Positions 35,482 through 45,286 are shown, counted from the stretch's first letter. The stretch: 64,000 nt of DNA from Rothia terrae (GCF_012396615.1 NZ_JAAXPV010000001.1:1-64000); one strand, 5' to 3'. Translations and numbers: made by a program. The notes: generated by a model from the letters alone, not told the origin.

Positions 35482-37388
35482 TATGCTCCTTTGCTCATGG
35501 ACTGGCTAACGACTTCAAGGTTTTGAGATGCTGAGTGCACCAGCTCCGGTTCGGGACCAAGGCCCACAGAATCTACAAGTTCGATAAAGCGCAGCTGGTG
35601 TTCTGCGAGCAACTCTGAGATACGGGTATCCAGATTCTCACGAGCTTCGTGAGCCATACGACGAACAGCGTCCTCACCGAAAATCGCTTCGAGCAATCGC
35701 TGGCCGACGATACCAGATCCTCCGGCGATACCCACTTCAATACCGGTCAAACCGCCGGTCATCGAAAAGACCGCCACCATCAGTACAACAGCGGTTGCAT
35801 TCACGCCCAGCGACATAAAACGTGCCTTCTGGCGCTTATCTGCTCCCTCTCGCTGGATGAGGTCCATGATGTCCTGCTGCCATGCACGGATGCTATCAGC
35901 TACATCGGCAGAAAAACCTTCGTGGATGCGTCCTAGGTCTTCGCCATTGAGTAGGGCACGACCTGCAGGTTCATCCAGCCAACGTCGTTGTGAAACTTCA
36001 GCAGCTTTAGCAGCTTCTTCAAGAATGACAGCGTGAAGCCCCACTTCAAGAGCCTCTTCAACCGGCGCTGCCTGAGAGGGCTGGCCCTTCAGGATGCTTG
36101 CTACGCGGTCACGCAGACGTCCGATACCGCTTTCTAGGCTACGGAAGAATTCGCCGGTGCCTACGAAATCCTGCCAGCGTGAGAGCACTTCTCCACGCAG
36201 TAGAGCGCCGTCTTGGGTCGATGCGTGGATGGTGTGAAAGGCCTCGTCATATGCCGAATACACGGCATTTTTGAGGTGGTCAGCCGTTGCGTACTGCGCC
36301 TGTTGACCCTCATACAGGGTATTGGTCTGAGCGGCAATTGAGCGGAGTGCGCCTTCCAGCGTCTTCTTGGCAATAGCTGAGCGCTGAGCGGAATCTGCCC
36401 CCAACTCTCTCAGCCAATAGATAAGAGGAAGCACAGCGGCCGATGAAATCAGTCCCTGCTCATCGCGTTCCTGCTCACTGACGGTCAGAAGGAAGGCTGC
36501 TTGAATCCCCGCTTCTTCCAACATACGGCGCAGATCTTCTTCGATTTCATCTTCGCTACCTTCTGGCACACGATTAAGAACCACTGCCACGGTGATATCG
36601 CGGTTCGCGGCCTCATTGAGAAGTTCCCACGGCACAGCATCTGCATAGCGGTTTGCAGTCGTCACGAACAGCCACAAATCAGCGGCTGACAGAAGCTGCT
36701 TGGCAAGTCTGCGATTCTCCTCAGAAATAGAGTCGATATCTGGGGCATCAATCAATGCGATACCCGACGGAATAGCTTCTTCAGGCATCATAATCAGCTG
36801 GTCTACGCCTGTATGCGGGTCAGCACCGGGCAGTTTACCGTTCTCAGCGTGAACCCTTACCAGGTGCGGCAAAATGCGCTCTGGGGCGTAGGATGCTGCG
36901 TCCTCTGGGCGGTGCAAAAGAACAGGCTGACGCGTGGTGGGGCGAATCGCTCCAGAGCGCGTCACGGGTTTACCGATTAAGGTATTGACCAGCGTCGATT
37001 TGCCCGCGCCGGTTGAACCGCCGACAACTACGGTGAGCGGTGAATCTACGGATGCCAGCTTAGGCAACACGTAGTCATCAAGTTGCGCTACCGTTTTGCG
37101 CTGCTGAGCTCTCTGAGCATCCACAGAGGCGGTTTGTAGAGGGAACGAGAGATCCTTCAAAATTGCGTTTGCAGTGCGAACCTGCTGAAGGTCTTCGGTG
37201 GTTTCCTGTGCCTGCTCAAGATGCTCTTGAACACTCGTGGACGCGGGGGCTTGCGCTACCTGAGCTTCCCAAGAAACGGTAGGCTCATCGTCCGTGAAGC
37301 GCACTGCGCCGCTCAGCGTTGAGCTATTGTCTAAAACTTTAGTTTCTTCTACCGCCGAGTCGTCGACGGATGCGAGTCGGTCGCTCAT
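35481..37388 (-). CDS. Dynamin-like membrane GTPase (first of pair)
   Basis: This is a GTPase of about 635 residues from the ATG at 37388. The frame extends to a TTG at 37487, but that lies in the hairpin after tRNA-Glu; GTG 37442 is also possible. Motifs are P-loop GGSTGAGKS (about 123-131), RPTTRQPVLL, DAPDIDSISEENR (G3) and LNRVPEG (G4). It has a long helical middle and a hydrophobic segment FMSLGVNATAVVLMVAVFSM with a Gly-rich loop (GGLTGIEVGIAGGSGIVG). The one-base overlap with the downstream GTPase gene suggests a heteromeric pair. Roles of such pairs in membrane remodelling or cytokinesis are known in Streptomyces; here it is inference. Confidence 0.77.
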   Translation of the reverse strand: MSDRLASVDDSAVEETKVLDNSSTLSGAVRFTDDEPTVSWEAQVAQAPASTSVQEHLEQAQETTEDLQQVRTANAILKDLSFPLQTASVDAQRAQQRKTVAQLDDYVLPKLASVDSPLTVVVGGSTGAGKSTLVNTLIGKPVTRSGAIRPTTRQPVLLHRPEDAASYAPERILPHLVRVHAENGKLPGADPHTGVDQLIMMPEEAIPSGIALIDAPDIDSISEENRRLAKQLLSAADLWLFVTTANRYADAVPWELLNEAANRDITVAVVLNRVPEGSEDEIEEDLRRMLEEAGIQAAFLLTVSEQERDEQGLISSAAVLPLIYWLRELGADSAQRSAIAKKTLEGALRSIAAQTNTLYEGQQAQYATADHLKNAVYSAYDEAFHTIHASTQDGALLRGEVLSRWQDFVGTGEFFRSLESGIGRLRDRVASILKGQPSQAAPVEEALEVGLHAVILEEAAKAAEVSQRRWLDEPAGRALLNGEDLGRIHEGFSADVADSIRAWQQDIMDLIQREGADKRQKARFMSLGVNATAVVLMVAVFSMTGGLTGIEVGIAGGSGIVGQRLLEAIFGEDAVRRMAHEARENLDTRISELLAEHQLRFIELVDSVGLGPEPELVHSASQNLEVVSQSMSKGA

Positions 37389-37488
37389 CGTCGCGTCATC
37401 CTCGAATTCTTGCGGAGTGAAGTTATTTGAATCTTTCTGCACTCCCCTATTTTCGCACGTATACGTACCATTTGAGGGGTTAAACAAG

Positions 37489-37520
37489 AAAAGCTCCTTT
37501 AGTTTCCTGAAGGAGCTTTT
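37489..37520 (-). terminator. Terminator of tRNA-Glu copy 1
   Basis: The stem AAAAGCTCCTT / AAGGAGCTTTT has a 10-nt loop and is T-rich on the minus strand after the second arm. It separates the tRNA from the downstream GTPase operon. Confidence 0.72.
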
Positions 37521-37528
37521 TGAGCCTG

Positions 37529-37601
37529 TGACCCCAACCGGATTCGAACCGGTGTTGCCGCCGTGAGAGGGCGGAGTACTAGGCCGCTATACGATGGGGC
37601 C
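37529..37601 (-). tRNA. tRNA-Glu (CTC), copy 1
   Basis: The 73-nt cloverleaf has acceptor GGCCCCA / TGGGGTC, anticodon stem CCGCC-GGCGG with loop CTCTCAC (anticodon CTC) and T-loop GGTTCGAATCC. CCA is not encoded. It is identical to the copy at 37755-37827. Confidence 0.96.
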
Positions 37602-37708
37602 GTATGTTGCTCAAAGCAACGAGTAAAAGCTTACCAAGCATGATCTGTGAACCACAAATCAACAAGGTGTGATATGCAACTCTAATGAGACAATTGTTTT
37701 TCTTGAGA

Positions 37709-37829
37709 TAAACAAAAAGCTCCCTCAGTTTCCTGAAGGAGATTTTTGAGCCTGTGACCCCAACCGGATTCGAACCGGTGTTGCCGCCGTGAGAGGGCGG
37801 AGTACTAGGCCGCTATACGATGGGGCCGA
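37709..37829 (-). repeat. Tandem duplicate, copy 2 (tRNA-Glu unit)
   Basis: This copy is nearly identical to 37481-37603. Its terminator arm has drifted (GCTCCC and GGAGAT), which weakens the stem and should allow read-through toward copy 1. Confidence 0.8.
37755..37827 (-). tRNA. tRNA-Glu (CTC), copy 2
   Basis: This is a 73-nt tRNA identical in sequence to copy 1, with anticodon CTC. It lies 22 nt downstream of tRNA-Gln, in the same direction. Confidence 0.96.
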
Positions 37830-37849
37830 AACAACAATCAAGTTGTTCG

Positions 37850-37921
37850 CTGGGATACCAGGACTCGAACCTAGAATGACGGTACCAGAAACCGTAGTGT
37901 TGCCAATTACACCATATCCCA
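37850..37921 (-). tRNA. tRNA-Gln (CTG)
   Basis: The 72-nt cloverleaf has acceptor TGGGATA / TATCCCA with discriminator G. The anticodon stem is ACGGT-ACCGT with loop TTCTGGT (anticodon CTG). CCA is not encoded. It is first in the tRNA-Gln-Glu-Glu group. Confidence 0.96.
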
Positions 37922-38313
37922 ATGTTTTGCTCTGACTTCCGAATTTCTTCGTTGTCATCGCCGCAACGAGTAATAACTCTATACGAGGTTTTAAACCCGT
38001 GCAAATCAAAATCTGTAGAGCTAGCTCACAATATCTGGATTCAGATACTAAGTTCCTTGAATTCGTGCGGATTATGAGCAGGAAAAATTTTCTAAAAATA
38101 TTTTATGCGCCTGATGAAACCCTCATTTCACGCTAACAAGAGTGGCTCAAGCAACACATACACCCCGGTGAGCATTCATCGACTGACTCATAAACTTAAT
38201 GTAGATAACAAAAATCGGAGGAGTCACCACCACCCACTTTCGCGTTTTAACGCTCACAGTGGATGCAGCGGAACTCCCCCGATTTTCAGCGCTCTGCTTC
38301 CAGGCCTTCTAGC
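37922..38313. other. Gene-free interval between tRNA-Gln and gltX
   Basis: These 392 nt hold the promoter region of the tRNA group (AT-rich, near 37975-38105) and the large hairpin after gltX (38211-38286). The only open frames are short and without ribosome sites. I see no further gene. Confidence 0.6.
38208..38286 (-). terminator. Long-loop hairpin downstream of gltX
   Basis: The arms AAAATCGGAGGAGT (38211-38224) and ACTCCCCCGATTTT (38273-38286) pair with one mismatch around a 48-nt loop. The loop contains further pairing (GCGTTTTAACGC). The minus strand ends GATTTTTGTT, as in a terminator. The long structured loop is unusual and could be a small RNA 3' end. Confidence 0.55.
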
Positions 38314-39831
38314 TTAGCCCTGCACGTCCTTCAACAGCGAACGCAGGCGGTTCAACGAAGATTCCTTGCCCAAAATCTCCATCGACTCGAACAAAGGCGG
38401 TGAAACCTTCGCACCGGACATAGCGGTTCGAATTGGACCGAATGCTAGTCGAGGCTTGATTTCAAGACCATCAACAATTGCCCCACGCAGAGCATTCTGA
38501 ATAGGCTCAGCAGTAAAGTCATCGAGCGGCTCAAGCACATCGATAGCCGCCTGCAGAACCTGAGGTGCAGATTCTTTCAGCTGCTTACGTGCATCGTCAG
38601 CAATAACAATCTCGTCATCGCTCTTGAAGAGGAAGCCCAGCAAAGCAGGAGCTTCGCCCAAAAGCTGCATGCGTTCTTGCACAAGCGGTGCACCTTCGGT
38701 GAGGATCTTCTGCTCGCGTTCAGTCAGATCTTCAAAAGAGTTGCCCTCAACAATGCCAGCTCGGTTCAGATACCACACCAGTCGGTCACGGAAATCATTT
38801 GCTTCAAGCATACGCACATGAGTGCCGTTGATTGCCTCTGCCTTCTTCACATCAAAACGCGCGGGGTTTGCCAGAACGTCCTTGATATCAAAGTGCTTAA
38901 CCATCTCATCAAGAGTGAAGATGTCCTGATCATGTGAAAGCGACCAGCCCAACAATGCCAGGTAGTTGTCCAAACCTTCCTTAATAAAGCCCTGCTCCTG
39001 CAGAAGGAAGAGGTTGGACTCGGGATCACGCTTAGAAAGCTTCTTATTACCCTGACCCATGACGTAGGGCAGGTGACCGAACTCGGGGATGAACTTGGCA
39101 ACGCCAACCTCAATCAGGGCACGGTAGAGAGCAATCTGACGCGGAGTAGATGAGAGTAGGTCCTCGCCGCGCAGAACATGGGTGATGCCCATCAACGCAT
39201 CATCCACGGGGTTAACCAAGGTATAGAGGGGCTTACCATTGGCACGAACGACGACGAAGTCGGGGGTAGAGCCAGCCTTGAAGGTGATTTCACCGCGCAC
39301 CAGGTCGGTGAAGGTGATGTCTTCATCAGGCATGCGCAAGCGCAACACGGGCTCGCGTCCCTCAGCACGGTAAGCGGCCTTCTGCTCCTCGGTCAGATCG
39401 CGGTCAAAGTTATCGTAGCCCAGCTTGGGGTCTTCGCCCTTCGCTTTATGACGTTCTTCGACCTCGGCCGGAGTTGAAAAATCCTCATACACATAGCCGC
39501 CATCTACCAACTTCTGAATGACGTCCTGGTAGATATCGCCACGTTGCGACTGACGGTAAGGCTCATGAGGGCCACCCACGCCAACGCCTTCATCCCAGTA
39601 AATACCCAACCAGTGCAGTGAGTCTAGCACCTGGTTGAAGGACTCTTCTGAGTCACGCGCCGCATCGGTATCTTCGATACGGAAAACCAACTTGCCGCCG
39701 GTGTGCTTAGCATAAGCCCAGTTAAAGAGGGCGGTGCGAATCATACCCACGTGCGGGGTGCCAGTCGGTGACGGGCAAAAACGCACGCGAGTCTCGCTGG
39801 GGTCATTCAACTTCAGTGAATAATCAGTCAT
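38314..39831 (-). CDS. gltX: Glutamyl-tRNA synthetase
   Basis: This class I synthetase charges tRNA-Glu, and tRNA-Gln first as Glu-tRNA-Gln in species with GatCAB. It has 505 residues. The HIGH-type motif is [10 protein letters not shown] and the KMSKS-type is [10 protein letters not shown]. It lies just upstream of its substrate tRNA genes on the same strand. The FAH-family gene 45 nt upstream is its usual actinobacterial neighbour. Confidence 0.96.
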   Translation of the reverse strand: MTDYSLKLNDPSETRVRFCPSPTGTPHVGMIRTALFNWAYAKHTGGKLVFRIEDTDAARDSEESFNQVLDSLHWLGIYWDEGVGVGGPHEPYRQSQRGDIYQDVIQKLVDGGYVYEDFSTPAEVEERHKAKGEDPKLGYDNFDRDLTEEQKAAYRAEGREPVLRLRMPDEDITFTDLVRGEITFKAGSTPDFVVVRANGKPLYTLVNPVDDALMGITHVLRGEDLLSSTPRQIALYRALIEVGVAKFIPEFGHLPYVMGQGNKKLSKRDPESNLFLLQEQGFIKEGLDNYLALLGWSLSHDQDIFTLDEMVKHFDIKDVLANPARFDVKKAEAINGTHVRMLEANDFRDRLVWYLNRAGIVEGNSFEDLTEREQKILTEGAPLVQERMQLLGEAPALLGFLFKSDDEIVIADDARKQLKESAPQVLQAAIDVLEPLDDFTAEPIQNALRGAIVDGLEIKPRLAFGPIRTAMSGAKVSPPLFESMEILGKESSLNRLRSLLKDVQG

Positions 39832-39875
39832 TGTAATGTTGTGTTTCTCTCTACGTTTAGAGGTTTACAAAAAAA

Positions 39876-40649
39876 TTAGCGACGGAAGGTATTGACGAGA
39901 GCACCAATGCCCTCAACTTCAATTTCGACTTCGGAGCCTTCATCCACGCGTCCTACACCAGCGGGGGTGCCGGTAAGAATAACGTCACCGGGCAAAAGTG
40001 TGAACATCTCAGATGCGGCAGCTACGACTTCTGCAACGGAGAAAACCATATCTGCGGTAGTACCGTCTTGCTTCAAATCGCCATCTACCCAGGTCTGAAT
40101 AGAAAGATCATCGGTCTGCAACTCCGTTTGGATCCACGGACCCAGCGGGCAGGCGCCATCAAACCCTTTAGCACGCGTCCACTGAAGGTCTGACTTCTGG
40201 GCATCGCGGGCAGTGAGGTCGTTGGCAACGGTGTAACCGAAAATGATTTCGGGAACTCGCTCGACCGGTACCGACTTTGCAATGCGGCCAATCACGACGG
40301 CGAGCTCGCCCTCGTAAGAAATGTCCTCAGACCATTCCGGCAAAGTCACGGGATCGTTAGGCCCAACGACTGCGGTGTTTGGCTTCAGGAAAAACTGGGG
40401 TGACGTGGGTGTTTCGTTGCCCAGTTCTGATGCATGATCGTGCCAGTTACGAGCAGCACCAATCACCTTGGAACGAGGAATAATCGGCGATAAAAGACGC
40501 ACATCTTCAATCGAAAACTTCTTATCGGTAGGCTGGACGCCACCGTAAAAAGGATCACCGGAAAGAGCAGTGAGAGTTTCTTCACCCTGCTCCCCTTCTA
40601 CAACACCGAAGTAGAGTTCATTATCTACAGTAAATCGAGCAATACGCAT
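39876..40649 (-). CDS. Fumarylacetoacetate hydrolase family protein
   Basis: This 257-residue FAH-fold enzyme has the core motifs GAARNWHDHASELG, SYEGELAVVIGR (metal-binding Glu) and GYTVANDLTARDAQ, plus LLPGDVILTGTPAGVG. Such enzymes act as acylpyruvate hydrolases, oxaloacetate decarboxylases/tautomerases or 2-hydroxyhepta-dienedioate isomerases, and the exact substrate cannot be read from sequence. It is probably in an operon with gltX. Confidence 0.9.
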   Translation of the reverse strand: MRIARFTVDNELYFGVVEGEQGEETLTALSGDPFYGGVQPTDKKFSIEDVRLLSPIIPRSKVIGAARNWHDHASELGNETPTSPQFFLKPNTAVVGPNDPVTLPEWSEDISYEGELAVVIGRIAKSVPVERVPEIIFGYTVANDLTARDAQKSDLQWTRAKGFDGACPLGPWIQTELQTDDLSIQTWVDGDLKQDGTTADMVFSVAEVVAAASEMFTLLPGDVILTGTPAGVGRVDEGSEVEIEVEGIGALVNTFRR

Positions 40650-40731
40650 ACTCTCTAGGCTACCTAAAGTTCAGCCAACCCCACCATTGATGAGCTTGTT
40701 TTCACTGTTTTCGGGCAAAGTTCACACCAAA

Positions 40732-40765
40732 AAGGGGCTGCAGAGATGATTCTCCGCAGCCCCTT
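40732..40765 (-). terminator. Terminator of ilvE
   Basis: The stem AAGGGGCTGC / GCAGCCCCTT is followed by TTTGGTG on the minus strand, 12 nt after the ilvE stop. Confidence 0.82.
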
Positions 40766-40776
40766 GCGTTTAAAGA

Positions 40777-41880
40777 TTAGACCAGTTTGGTCAACCAGCC
40801 GTGACGATCTTCAACAGCACCGGTTTGAATGCCAACCAGCTCATCACGGATTGCCATGGTAACCTCACCGTTTTCACCGTCGCCGGCAGCATTAGGAATC
40901 TCAAATTCAGCCGACTTGAGCTTACCAATGGGCTGAATAACAGCAGCGGTACCGCACGCAAACACTTCGGTGATATCGCCAGTTGCCACGCCTTCGCGCC
41001 ACTGCGTCAGAGTAATAGCTCGCTCTTCAACGCTCATACCGCGATCTTTGGCGAGTTGCAGAATTGACTTACGGGTAACGCCTTCAAGAATGGTGCCGGT
41101 CAATTCGGGGGTAACGATTTTGTTTTCTTTGCCGTAGACAAAGAAAACGTTCATGCCACCGAGCTCTTCGATAGCTTCTTCGCGGTTAGAATCCTTAAAG
41201 ATGACCTGCTGACACCCGTGCTTTTCGCCTTCTAGCTGAGCAATCATGGATGCTGCATAGTTGCCACCGCACTTTGCGGCACCTGTACCACCGACGCCTG
41301 CACGAGCGTAATTTTCTGACAGCCAAATATCTACCGGCTTTGGGGTACCGAAGTAGTTACCGACGGGAGAGCCAATCACCATGAAGCTCACTTCGTGTGA
41401 AGGACGCACGCCCAAGTACGCTTCTGTCGCAATCATGAAAGGACGAATGTAGTAGGCCTCGCCCTCGCCTGAAGGTACCCAGTGCTCATCGATGCTAACG
41501 AGTTCTTTGACAGCTTCAATAAAGGTTTCTTCAGGAAGTTGGGGTAATGCCAATCGCTCAGCTGAACGGTTCAGACGCTTAGCGTTTTCTTCGATGCGGA
41601 AGGTCCACACTGAGCCGTCGCTGTGACGGTAGGCCTTAATACCTTCGAAGATTTCTTGTCCATAGTGGAAGACAGCCGCAGCAGGGTCGAGAGTAAGAGG
41701 CCCATAGGCGTGGACGCGCGCGTTCTTCCACTCTCCCCCGTCTTCGTAGGTACCCTTCCAGTCAATAGTGACCATGTGGTCCGAGAAAAAGTTACCGAAA
41801 CCGGGGTTCGCAAAGATTTCTTCTAGCTGTTCTTTTGATGCGGGATTAGGATTGGGTTCTTTTCGGAATGAAACCGTCAT
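40777..41880 (-). CDS. ilvE: Branched-chain amino acid aminotransferase
   Basis: This fold-type IV PLP enzyme makes the last step to valine, leucine and isoleucine. It has 367 residues. AVFHYGQEIFEGIKAYRH is the family signature, the PLP lysine is in GTGAAKCGGNYAAS, and GTAAVIQPIG is the phosphate-binding loop. It lies 110 nt downstream of leuB. Confidence 0.96.
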   Translation of the reverse strand: MTVSFRKEPNPNPASKEQLEEIFANPGFGNFFSDHMVTIDWKGTYEDGGEWKNARVHAYGPLTLDPAAAVFHYGQEIFEGIKAYRHSDGSVWTFRIEENAKRLNRSAERLALPQLPEETFIEAVKELVSIDEHWVPSGEGEAYYIRPFMIATEAYLGVRPSHEVSFMVIGSPVGNYFGTPKPVDIWLSENYARAGVGGTGAAKCGGNYAASMIAQLEGEKHGCQQVIFKDSNREEAIEELGGMNVFFVYGKENKIVTPELTGTILEGVTRKSILQLAKDRGMSVEERAITLTQWREGVATGDITEVFACGTAAVIQPIGKLKSAEFEIPNAAGDGENGEVTMAIRDELVGIQTGAVEDRHGWLTKLV

Positions 41881-41990
41881 GATTACGACTTACCTTTTCT
41901 AACAAATTGAACGTTGGTATTACTACCACCCTACTCGTGGTCAGCAGATTACCGATACGTCAAAACCAAAGTATGAATAAGTATTGAGCG

Positions 41991-43055
41991 CTATTTTTCA
42001 CCGGTCAAAACTGCAATGATGTCGTCACCGGTAGCATCGGTGCTGCGAGTTTCACCAATGTGCTGAGCGAGATCTTTTTCAACGGCCTGCTCAATTTTCG
42101 CGCCTTCAGCCTCAAAACCACGGTGCTTAAGCAGTAGCGCAACCGCCAAAATCGCTGCGGTGGGGTTAGCGATGTTTTGTCCCGCGATATCCGGTGCAGA
42201 GCCGTGAACAGGTTCAAACATGGAGGGGAACTCACCCGAAGCATTGATATTTCCGGATGCGGCGTATCCGATACCGCCGGTAATAGCACCAGCCTGATCA
42301 GTAATGATGTCGCCGAACAGGTTATCGGTTACAATGACATCAAATCGGGCGGGGTCCGTTGTCATAAAGATAGTTGCCGCGTCAATGTGCAGGTAATCGG
42401 TTTGGACATCCGGGTATTCTGCGGCAATCGCATTGAAGTAGCGTGAATACAGTTTTCCGGCATTCACCAAAACGTTGGTTTTGTGAATTAAAGTAAGCTT
42501 TTTACGACGCGTTTGAGCCAGTTCAAAGGCATATCGCACTAGGCGCTCAACGCCGTGGGCGGTGTTCAGCGACACCTCAGTTGCGATTTCTTGGTCGGTA
42601 TCTGCACGCAGTCGTCCGCCATTACCTACATAGGGGCCTTCAGTGCCCTCACGCACCACCACAAAATCAATCTCACCGGGGTTGCTCAACGGTGAGGTCG
42701 CCCCGGGCAAGAGTTTGGAGGGGCGCAGGTTAATGTAGTGGTCGAATGAGAACCGAAGTTTCAACAGCATTTCGCGTTCGATTAGACCGGATGGAATATC
42801 AGTTGAACGAGGATCAGCGCCTACTGCGCCAAACAAAATAGCATCGTGCTGACGAAGCGCGTGTATGGTGTCCTCGGTGAGAGTCTCCCCCGTCGCACGC
42901 CAGTGGTCAGCTCCCAGAGGGTATTCACGCTGCGCGAGGTCAATATCAGATGAGGACGCAACGGTCTGCAACACTCGAAGTGCCTGTGCCACTACTTCGG
43001 GGCCGATACCGTCGCCGGGAATTACTGCTAAATTTAATGAACGGGTCTTACTCAT
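41991..43055 (-). CDS. leuB: 3-isopropylmalate dehydrogenase
   Basis: LeuB oxidatively decarboxylates 3-isopropylmalate with NAD+. From ATG 43055 the protein has 354 residues and begins [22 protein letters not shown]; a GTG 33 nt earlier has no ribosome site. [26 protein letters not shown] and [19 protein letters not shown] are conserved. It belongs with ilvE in a leucine/valine gene group. Confidence 0.95.
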   Translation of the reverse strand: MSKTRSLNLAVIPGDGIGPEVVAQALRVLQTVASSSDIDLAQREYPLGADHWRATGETLTEDTIHALRQHDAILFGAVGADPRSTDIPSGLIEREMLLKLRFSFDHYINLRPSKLLPGATSPLSNPGEIDFVVVREGTEGPYVGNGGRLRADTDQEIATEVSLNTAHGVERLVRYAFELAQTRRKKLTLIHKTNVLVNAGKLYSRYFNAIAAEYPDVQTDYLHIDAATIFMTTDPARFDVIVTDNLFGDIITDQAGAITGGIGYAASGNINASGEFPSMFEPVHGSAPDIAGQNIANPTAAILAVALLLKHRGFEAEGAKIEQAVEKDLAQHIGETRSTDATGDDIIAVLTGEK

Positions 43056-43201
43056 GTTTAAACCGTAATACTGCACACAGAGTTTCACCCAGACTTAGCG
43101 TCGGCGTCCCAGATGATGAACACATTCACCAGAAACGGTTGATGCTATTTCATCAGCATCCACCGCATAGAGATGTTTATTCGTGCGACAAGAGCATCGG
43201 T

Positions 43202-44107
43202 TTATGAATTACTCGCACTGGGTTGGCTCGCAACAGGCGCTGAAGACTTCGGATCGTTTTTATCCTCTTCGACTCTCTTCGACGCGGTCTCATGAATTCT
43301 CTCGAGCTCAGAACCTACATTCTTTACTCGTTTGTACGCGCTTTCATAATATTTACCTGCCAAGTCATTGACCGACTGGTTGAAACTTATATCCTCACGA
43401 CACTGAGCATCAGCAGTCGCCTGTCTTTTCTGCTCATCCAGCTGAAAATTGTTGGCAGCGGTTACAGCACTATTCGTATCCGTCAGGTTCGGGTATCCTG
43501 CATCGTTCATACACTGCGACCATTTTTCTTGAAGCTTGGTGTATTCATCATCTTCTAGCACCTTATCTCGCACAGAATGCACGAAAGATGGCGCCAATTC
43601 GGCCGCTTTCAAACCGTCTTCTACGCTTCCGTAGATGTAGTTCAAGCTCTCGGCCATACACCCATCGGTGGGGATATCACCCGATGAATATTCAAGCAAA
43701 GTGGCGGATGCGGTGCCGTTTTTCGCATCACCGAAATAGGCTTTCTGGCCAGCCTTGTCAGAGCTATCCAAAGGAGTGCGATCAGCGTCTTTAGCCAGCT
43801 GATAGCCGTGATCTTCGGCGTCATCTACTGTCAGGTTCGTACCCAAAATTTGGTCGATAGAATGCGGTTGAATCTGAGGCAGATAGGTGCCACCGCGCTT
43901 TTCTACGCAACGCTGGGCGAATTTTGCGCGCGCCTTTTCAGCGTCCTCAGAAGGTAATACCCAGCTCTTAAATTTGTCGATATGTTTCTGGTTAGTTTTT
44001 GTAGCCGCTTCTAGATCATTTAGATTTTCGGGTGCAGATGAACAACCCGAGACTGCAAGAATGCCGATAGCTACAACAGCCGCCCAAGAACTTTTAGAAG
44101 TGACCAT
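43202..44107 (-). CDS. Lipoprotein of unknown function
   Basis: From ATG 44107 (301 residues) the protein has a signal peptide with lipobox AVSGC near residue 22, so it is exported and lipid-anchored. The mature part is mostly helical and charged, with cysteines in AQRCVEKRGG, DGCMAESLNYIYG, WSQCMNDAGYP and AQCREDISF. The WSQCMNDAGYP motif occurs in many uncharacterised actinobacterial lipoproteins. The C-terminus is Lys/Asp/Ser-rich. The frame extends to 44158 without support. No function is proposed. Confidence 0.75.
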   Translation of the reverse strand: MVTSKSSWAAVVAIGILAVSGCSSAPENLNDLEAATKTNQKHIDKFKSWVLPSEDAEKARAKFAQRCVEKRGGTYLPQIQPHSIDQILGTNLTVDDAEDHGYQLAKDADRTPLDSSDKAGQKAYFGDAKNGTASATLLEYSSGDIPTDGCMAESLNYIYGSVEDGLKAAELAPSFVHSVRDKVLEDDEYTKLQEKWSQCMNDAGYPNLTDTNSAVTAANNFQLDEQKRQATADAQCREDISFNQSVNDLAGKYYESAYKRVKNVGSELERIHETASKRVEEDKNDPKSSAPVASQPSASNS

Positions 44108-44223
44108 TCTTACCGTAAAACTCCAACCAAAAAACTCGTACCTGATACGCCCTAACACACTACACTAGATAACTGGTTTAGAAATTCGACTATCTCACAC
44201 CCCACAAGAGACAAAGCTGGTTT

Positions 44224-45276
44224 ATGCCTCACTCCTCAAACGCAACTGAGACAACTTTTTCCCCTTCTCGCCGCTCCCTCATGTTCGGTGCTCTGGCCAC
44301 CGGTGTCGGCATGGCAGCAGCTACAACTACCGTGGCTACAGCGACCGAAGCCGCCGTAGAAACACCCACTTTTAAATACCCCAGCCCTCGGGGTTTCTCG
44401 CTAGCGCTGTGGGGAAGCTCCACCATCGAAAACGCCCATGTAACCCAAGGTGTGCCCGCGGGACTCGATGCAAAACTTGAAACTTCACTCAAGACCCTTT
44501 TAGGGATCGATATTTTCAATTTCGGACGCGGCGGTGAGACCTCGTCTAATATCTTGGCTCGTCGCGGTGTTGGCGATGCCCGCTACCGCTTAGCTTTTCC
44601 CGATAACAAAATTCCGGCTTCAGGAACAGTGAAGGTCACGCTCGACTCTTCAACCACTTCAACCTGGAACCAAAACACAATCTTCCCCGGTTACGTGCAA
44701 GACATTCCTGGAACCCTCACCGCAATCAAAGAATCAGAAGGTGCCTATTACTTCACCCGTTCCGTTGATGGCGAAGAGCGATATGCGCCTGCTGGTGCGG
44801 CCTCAGAATTTTATTCGCGTCAAGAAATGATGTCTCGGGCGTCAAACCACATCATCCAAATCGGCAGAAATAATCTCAATCAACTGGATCAGCTGAAAAA
44901 AGACACCAAAGCTGCCTTTGATATGGCTCCCAAAACAACGCTAGTCATGGGGCACTTCCCTGCGGGCAAACAAGCTAAAGACTCTGAAAACCTCAAGCAG
45001 GTTTCTGCATATAACGCATGGGCAGCTGAGACCTACGGTGATCGTTTTCTAGACACCATGGACTGGTTACGCGAAAAGTCCCAAGAATCGTGGTTGCGCT
45101 ACGGCGATCTTCAGGGATCAGATGTTTGGAACTCCCCCGATGACCGTAAAGATTACGAGGACGGTAACGTACCCCGCTCGCTCTATGCTGATGACTTTTT
45201 CCACCTCAATGGTTGGGGCTACCTAGTCCTAGCGCAGATGATGGCAGCCCGAGTGAGCTACCTAGGTTGGGCATAA
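44224..45276 (+). CDS. Tat-exported SGNH-family hydrolase
   Basis: This 350-residue protein has a twin-arginine signal: SRRSLMFG with Arg16-Arg17 and a hydrophobic AAATTTVATA segment. The SGNH blocks can be traced as the nucleophile Ser in WGSSTIE (about residue 66), the block II Gly in NFGRGGETS, the Asn in QIGRNN and the His in ADDFFHLNGWG near the C-terminus. The fold suggests an esterase or acyl-hydrolase acting outside the cell; the substrate is unknown. It is divergent from the lipoprotein gene and followed by a very strong terminator. Confidence 0.8.
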   Translation: MPHSSNATETTFSPSRRSLMFGALATGVGMAAATTTVATATEAAVETPTFKYPSPRGFSLALWGSSTIENAHVTQGVPAGLDAKLETSLKTLLGIDIFNFGRGGETSSNILARRGVGDARYRLAFPDNKIPASGTVKVTLDSSTTSTWNQNTIFPGYVQDIPGTLTAIKESEGAYYFTRSVDGEERYAPAGAASEFYSRQEMMSRASNHIIQIGRNNLNQLDQLKKDTKAAFDMAPKTTLVMGHFPAGKQAKDSENLKQVSAYNAWAAETYGDRFLDTMDWLREKSQESWLRYGDLQGSDVWNSPDDRKDYEDGNVPRSLYADDFFHLNGWGYLVLAQMMAARVSYLGWA

Positions 45277-45286
45277 GCTACTTCAT

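Larger units (their letters stand above)
37481..37603 (-). repeat. Tandem duplicate, copy 1 (tRNA-Glu unit)
   Basis: The unit comprises the tRNA-Glu gene plus its hairpin terminator. It recurs at 37709-37829, with identical tRNA and near-identical flank (AGCTCC...AGTTTCCTGAAGGAG). This is a local duplication with a period of about 226 bp. Confidence 0.8.

Noticed and set aside
37481-37829. Possible CRISPR-like repeat pair
   Set aside because: The repeated units are complete tRNA-Glu genes with terminators, present only twice.
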